From CAYTET01 sp964436975 (GTDB lineage Bacteria > Bacillota_I > Bacilli_A > Erysipelotrichales > Erysipelotrichaceae), in assembly GCA_964436975.1 (NCBI GenBank), contig CAYTET010000046.1, positions 1 through 17,723 of the forward strand: a stretch of 17,723 nt of DNA, given 5' to 3'. Below the pieces are notes generated by a model that made no database searches, was not told the origin of the DNA, and saw only the letters and a program-made list of their open reading frames with translations. The translations under genes and the position numbers were made by a program. Shown here piece after piece: positions 14,300-17,723 of this stretch. Positions within the stretch are counted from its first letter, which is position 1. Each line of letters begins with the position of its first letter.

Positions 14300-15016
14300 A
14301 TGATATATGCCCAGATTTTAGCCGGCGGCAAAGGAAGCCGGTTTGGCAGTCCTGATTTACCCAAGCAGTTTCAGCTGCTCGGTACAAAGCCGATTATCAT
14401 TCATACCCTGGAGCAGTTTTTGCTTAATGCCCGCATTGACCGGATTCTGGTCGGCGTGCCCAAAGACTGGCTCAGCTATACCAATGATCTTCTGAAGAAA
14501 TATATCCCGCAGTACCAGGATATCATCGTGATTGCCGGCGGCGCCAGCCGTAATGAAACCATTATGAATGCCATCAGCTATATTGATGAAAACTTCGGCG
14601 TCAAGGACGAAGATATCATCATTACCCATGATGCGGTGCGGCCTTTTGTCACCCAGCGAATCATCAATGACAACATCGATGCCATGAAGCAGTATGATGC
14701 CGTTGATACCGCCATTCCGGCCTACGACACCATAATTCATGTTGATGAAAACCAGGTTATCACCGATATTCCGGACCGTAAGTACATTCAGTGCGGCCAG
14801 ACCCCGCAGACTTTTAAAATCACCAAGCTGGTTGCCGATTACCAGAGCCTTACCGATAAGGAAAAGGCCATTTTGACTGATGCCTGCAAGATTCTGGCTA
14901 TCAAGCATAACGCCGTCTATGTGGTTGCCGGTGAGTCGTTCAACATCAAAATAACCACGGTTTTCGATCTAAAGATGGCCAATGCCATTCTGGCGGGACG
15001 CGAAAATGATAAATGA
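14300..15016 (+). CDS. tarI: Ribitol-5-phosphate cytidylyltransferase TarI
   Basis: TarI joins CTP and D-ribitol 5-phosphate to CDP-ribitol, the donor for poly(ribitol phosphate) teichoic acid. The 238 residues match the family. The N-terminal loop LAGGKGSRFG (7-16) and PKQF (21-24) bind CTP; THDAVRPFV and GQTPQTF are further IspD/TarI-family blocks. The homologous IspD (methylerythritol phosphate pathway) is the main alternative; the directly following tarJ decides in favour of TarI. AAGGAG lies 8 bases before the ATG. The gene overlaps tarJ by 11 bases, as TarI and TarJ act as a pair in known systems. Confidence 0.94.
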   Translation: MIYAQILAGGKGSRFGSPDLPKQFQLLGTKPIIIHTLEQFLLNARIDRILVGVPKDWLSYTNDLLKKYIPQYQDIIVIAGGASRNETIMNAISYIDENFGVKDEDIIITHDAVRPFVTQRIINDNIDAMKQYDAVDTAIPAYDTIIHVDENQVITDIPDRKYIQCGQTPQTFKITKLVADYQSLTDKEKAILTDACKILAIKHNAVYVVAGESFNIKITTVFDLKMANAILAGRENDK

Positions 15017-16025
15017 GGTTTACCGGCTTTACGCGCCCAAGCAGTTCCGCATCGATCTGATCGAGGAGTATCCCCAGGCCGGCAGCATAATTGTGCGGCC
15101 GGAGTATCTTTCGATATGCGCGGCTGACAAGCGCTATTACCTGGGTGACCGGGATCAGACCGTTCTGCACCAGAAACTGCCCATGGCGCTGATTCATGAA
15201 GCGGTCGGCACCGTGCTGGCTGATTCATCCGGACAGTACGGCCAGGGCCAGAAAGTTGTTCTGCTGCCTAACGTGGCGGTCGAATCTGATGAAATAATAT
15301 CGGAAAACTATCTGCGGTCCTCTCATTTCCGCTCCAGCGGCTATGACGGTTTCATGCAGAGTTTTGTGGTTGCCGCGGCCAGCGGCATGCTGCCTTACAA
15401 AAAGGCGGATCCGCAGGTAATGGTGATGGCGGAGATGATGTCGGTCGGTCAGCAGGCCCTGGGCCATTTTGACCGGGTGAGCCACCGCCGGCGCCGGCGG
15501 CTGGGCATCTGGGGCTCCGGCAATGTCGGCTTTATAATGGCGCTGACGCTGCGCCAGCAGTATCCTGACAGTGAGATCTGTCTGTTCTCGGTCAATCCGG
15601 CCCAGATGGAGTACTTCTCTTTTGTTGACAATAAATACCAGGTTGACCGGATTCCGGCTGATCTTATGGTCGATCACGCCTTCGAATGTGTCGGCGGCGC
15701 CGCCGCCAGTACGGTCATCAACCAGATTATTGACCATATCCAGCCGATGGGAACAATAAGCCTTTTAGGTGTTTCCAATGATCTGGTCGGCATCAATACC
15801 CGCATGGTGCTGGAAAAGGGGCTGACTCTGGCCGGCAGTTCACGCTCGACCCGCCAGGATTTTATAAAGGCGATTGATTTAATTGACAGCAGCCAGGCGG
15901 TCCAGCAGTATCTGGCAACAATTACCAATGCCGTCATCGACATCAACAGCATCAATGACATTTACCAGGCTTTCGATTCTTCACTGACGCATCAGTTCAA
16001 AACCGTCATGAAGTGGAATATCTGA
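15006..16025 (+). CDS. tarJ: Ribulose-5-phosphate reductase TarJ
   Basis: TarJ is a medium-chain, zinc-type alcohol dehydrogenase that reduces D-ribulose 5-phosphate to D-ribitol 5-phosphate with NADPH, feeding TarI. The start at 15006 (MINEVYRLY) gives 339 residues, the family's usual length; an in-frame ATG at 14982 lies deeper in tarI and adds eight unconserved residues. Catalytic zinc candidates are C38 (SICAADKRYYLG) and H64-E65 (IHEAVG). The Rossmann loop is GSGNVGF (170-176). Just before it the protein has an unusual run of five arginines (SHRRRRRLG) coded by a 16-bp palindrome. The gene ends 18 bases before the first HAD gene, so the two are probably on one transcript. Confidence 0.93.
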   Translation: MINEVYRLYAPKQFRIDLIEEYPQAGSIIVRPEYLSICAADKRYYLGDRDQTVLHQKLPMALIHEAVGTVLADSSGQYGQGQKVVLLPNVAVESDEIISENYLRSSHFRSSGYDGFMQSFVVAAASGMLPYKKADPQVMVMAEMMSVGQQALGHFDRVSHRRRRRLGIWGSGNVGFIMALTLRQQYPDSEICLFSVNPAQMEYFSFVDNKYQVDRIPADLMVDHAFECVGGAAASTVINQIIDHIQPMGTISLLGVSNDLVGINTRMVLEKGLTLAGSSRSTRQDFIKAIDLIDSSQAVQQYLATITNAVIDINSINDIYQAFDSSLTHQFKTVMKWNI

Positions 16026-16043
16026 CAGAAAAGGAATCACCAT

Positions 16044-16868
16044 ATGCAGATAAAAATGTTTGTGACGGATATTGATCACACTCTTTATGATGCCGGGGCT
16101 GATCGCATCCCGGCCGAAAACATTCAGGCCATCCGCGCCCTGCAGCAGCAGGGCGTCATTATCACACTGGCTTCTTCCCGGATCATGGCCGGTATCCAGC
16201 CGTATATTGATCTGTTTGAACTGAAGGAAAAAGGCGGCTATGCCTTTGCGGCCAGCGGCAGCTACGCTGTTGACTGCCGCAGCGGTGATGTCATTATTGA
16301 CCGGCCTTTCAGCTTTGATGACGTCAAAACATTATATGAACTGACCAGCCGGCTGGGGCTGGGCTTTACGGTCAGTCAGGATGATACTGATATCACCGGG
16401 ATGTATACGCCGCTGATTGATTATGACTTTACCAAGGCCGGGGTCAATGTTCTGCTGGTCCATTACATTTTAAGCCGGGTCAGCCGGCCCTGTTACCATA
16501 TCTGTCTTTATAAAAAAGACGGCAACATGGCTGACCTGTGCAAAACCCTTGCCAGCCAGACTTCGGGCCGCTACAACTTCATTGTCTCCCAAAAGGATGT
16601 TATTGACGTTTCCCTGCAGGGCATTGATAAAGGCTTTGGGCTGAGCCGGATTCTGGATTACAGCGGTATAAGCCCTGACCAGATTGCCGTGACGGGAGAT
16701 AATGACAATGACATTCCCATGTTTAAACTGGCCCGTTTGTCCGGCTGTATGGCCAATGGCTCTGACAACGCCAAGAAAGCTGCCAGCTGTGTTACTGCCG
16801 GCTGTGCCGAGGGCGGGGTAGCTGATTTCATCAGCCGGATGCTGCTGACGGAGAAGACAGATGATTAA
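16044..16868 (+). CDS. HAD-superfamily phosphatase, Cof type IIB (first)
   Basis: A cytoplasmic magnesium-dependent hydrolase of 274 residues. All four HAD motifs are visible: TDIDHTL (D9 nucleophile, D11 acid/base), SSR after LA for motif II, K in GIDKGFG for motif III and GDNDNDIPM for motif IV. The cap between motifs II and III is of the C2 (Cof/IIB) type, which usually acts on sugar phosphates or phosphorylated cofactors. The substrate is unknown. Its place behind tarIJ suggests a phosphate ester linked to pentitol or phosphonate metabolism, but Cof proteins often sit in unrelated operons. AAAGGAA stands before the ATG. The gene overlaps its neighbour by 8 bases. Confidence 0.88.
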   Translation: MQIKMFVTDIDHTLYDAGADRIPAENIQAIRALQQQGVIITLASSRIMAGIQPYIDLFELKEKGGYAFAASGSYAVDCRSGDVIIDRPFSFDDVKTLYELTSRLGLGFTVSQDDTDITGMYTPLIDYDFTKAGVNVLLVHYILSRVSRPCYHICLYKKDGNMADLCKTLASQTSGRYNFIVSQKDVIDVSLQGIDKGFGLSRILDYSGISPDQIAVTGDNDNDIPMFKLARLSGCMANGSDNAKKAASCVTAGCAEGGVADFISRMLLTEKTDD

Positions 16869-17661
16869 GGCCCTGGCGCTGGATATTGACGGCACGCTGA
16901 TCGAAAGAGGCAGCCAGACTATTTATTCTTCGGCCCTGAAGGCTCTTTTACAATGCCGCCGGAACGGCCTTAAAATCCTGATTGCCACCGGCCGGTGCTA
17001 CTGTCTTGTTCAGGACGATGTTAAAAACAATCTTAAGCCCGACGGCTATGTCACGATTAACGGCGCCGGCATCGCTGATTCGCAGGGCCGCCTGGTTGAC
17101 TCATACCCGCTGCCGGCCGCTGTTATTCCGGCCCTGAAGCAGCGCTGTGCCAGTGAAGGCCTGGCGCTGGGACTGAAATACAACGAAGTTGTGGCCGTTG
17201 AAAATAATTATGAGCAGTACTGCCGCATTTACTGCAAGACCAGCGATGTCTGGGCCCATGTGCTGGATGACACGTCCGGCCGCTATCAGCAGAATCATCC
17301 CAGTCCGCTGGGGGCCTTTATCATCGGGGATAACCGGAAAGCCGAAAGTCTGGCCGCGGTTTTCCCGCAGGTCAGTTTTGTTCATGCCTATGACCTGGGC
17401 ACGGAAGTATACGCTGATAATCTTGACAAGGGCATAGCCCTGGCCAAGGCCCTGCAGACGTTTGGCTTATCACTGACTCAGTGCATGGCCATCGGCGACA
17501 GTGCCAATGATATTGCCATGCTGAAAGCCTGTCAGATCGGGGTCTGCATGGGTAACGGGGATGATGATGCCAAGCAGGCGGCCGATGAGATTGCCCCAGC
17601 CATCCGCCAGGACGGAATCCAGTATATTCTACAGAAGCACGGTCTGCTGCAGCATGAATAA
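16861..17661 (+). CDS. HAD-superfamily phosphatase, Cof type IIB (second)
   Basis: A second Cof-type hydrolase, 266 residues, starting inside the end of the first. The motifs are LDIDGTL (D8, D10), ATGR (motif II threonine), LDKGIAL (motif III lysine) and GDSANDIAM (motif IV). Overall order and length equal those of the upstream copy, but the sequences differ widely, so this is an old duplication or two recruited family members rather than a recent tandem copy. The substrate is unknown. The stop codon lies in the loop of the terminator hairpin, so the coding end and transcription end are packed together. It closes the operon. Confidence 0.88.
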   Translation: MIKALALDIDGTLIERGSQTIYSSALKALLQCRRNGLKILIATGRCYCLVQDDVKNNLKPDGYVTINGAGIADSQGRLVDSYPLPAAVIPALKQRCASEGLALGLKYNEVVAVENNYEQYCRIYCKTSDVWAHVLDDTSGRYQQNHPSPLGAFIIGDNRKAESLAAVFPQVSFVHAYDLGTEVYADNLDKGIALAKALQTFGLSLTQCMAIGDSANDIAMLKACQIGVCMGNGDDDAKQAADEIAPAIRQDGIQYILQKHGLLQHE

Positions 17662-17674
17662 TGCTGCTTTTTTT
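17649..17674 (+). terminator. Rho-independent terminator ending the tarIJ-HAD operon
   Basis: GCAGCAT (17649-17655) and ATGCTGC (17661-17667) form a 7-bp stem with loop GAATA, followed by seven T. The stop codon of the second HAD gene is in the hairpin. The remaining 49 bases of the window, AT-rich, hold no gene that I can see. Confidence 0.92.
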
Positions 17675-17723
17675 GAGTCTTCATCAAGAAGTGTGGGCAA
17701 ATTTAATAGTTTTATAAGGTAAC

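Noticed and set aside
14357..14908. Long antisense open frame (183 codons) opposite tarI, with similar ones opposite the TagF-like and aepX genes
   Set aside because: Each lies wholly inside a gene with full family motifs on the plus strand. Such frames arise from the codon bias of the real genes. None has a ribosome binding site or domain signature that I recognise.
14300..15016. IspD (isoprenoid pathway cytidylyltransferase) instead of TarI
   Set aside because: The folds are homologous, but the overlap with tarJ and the TagF-like neighbours make TarI the better call. A search against curated TarI and IspD models would settle it.
17675..17723. Start of a further gene or promoter at the right edge
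   Set aside because: AT-rich sequence with possible -10-like strings, but no start codon with a ribosome binding site before the window ends.

Overview
The window looks like chromosomal DNA of a Gram-positive bacterium of the Bacillota. By eye it is about half G+C, with dense operons, ATGA-type overlaps and good Shine-Dalgarno sites. The cell-wall genes are of teichoic acid type (TagF-like polymerases, TarI, TarJ). TGA is used as a stop, so the code is the standard bacterial one. I cannot name the genus; a gut-associated Erysipelotrichia-like or clostridial lineage is only a guess. A run of exactly 100 N at 2085-2184 shows that this is a draft scaffold.

Layout. (1) Bases 1-755 are the right end of a prophage: the tail of a possible wall-binding protein, a small membrane-anchored coiled-coil protein, a strong terminator, and four direct 11-bp repeats that resemble arm-type integrase sites. 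This ends at the 3' end of a tRNA-Ser(CGA) gene on the minus strand, the probable attachment site. (2) Bases 968-5104 form a plus-strand operon: undecaprenyl-diphosphatase (uppP), a long-form M24B aminopeptidase P interrupted by the gap, a QueT-type transporter subunit, and an RsmF/NOP2-type rRNA m5C methyltransferase. (3) Bases 5112-9119 hold a promoter, three consecutive TagF-family polyol-phosphate transferases (about 554, 390 and 374 residues) and a terminator. (4) Bases 9179-14265 hold a phosphonate cassette: a cytidylyltransferase-PEP mutase fusion (aepX), phosphonopyruvate decarboxylase (aepY), a PntC/LicC-like cytidylyltransferase, and an unusual fusion of an iron-type alcohol dehydrogenase with a LicD transferase. 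(5) Bases 14300-17674 hold tarI, tarJ, two HAD-family phosphatases and a terminator.

How the genes fit together (inference). PEP is rearranged to phosphonopyruvate, decarboxylated to phosphonoacetaldehyde and reduced to 2-hydroxyethylphosphonate. No aminotransferase is present, so aminoethylphosphonate is not the expected product. The phosphonate is activated with CTP and passed by LicD to a glycan or teichoic acid. TarI/TarJ make CDP-ribitol, and the TagF-like enzymes build the polyol-phosphate chain. The layout parallels the pneumococcal lic loci (tarIJ-licABC with licD), with phosphocholine replaced by a phosphonate. This predicted phosphonate-decorated wall polymer, and especially the one-polypeptide reductase-transferase, is the most interesting content here.
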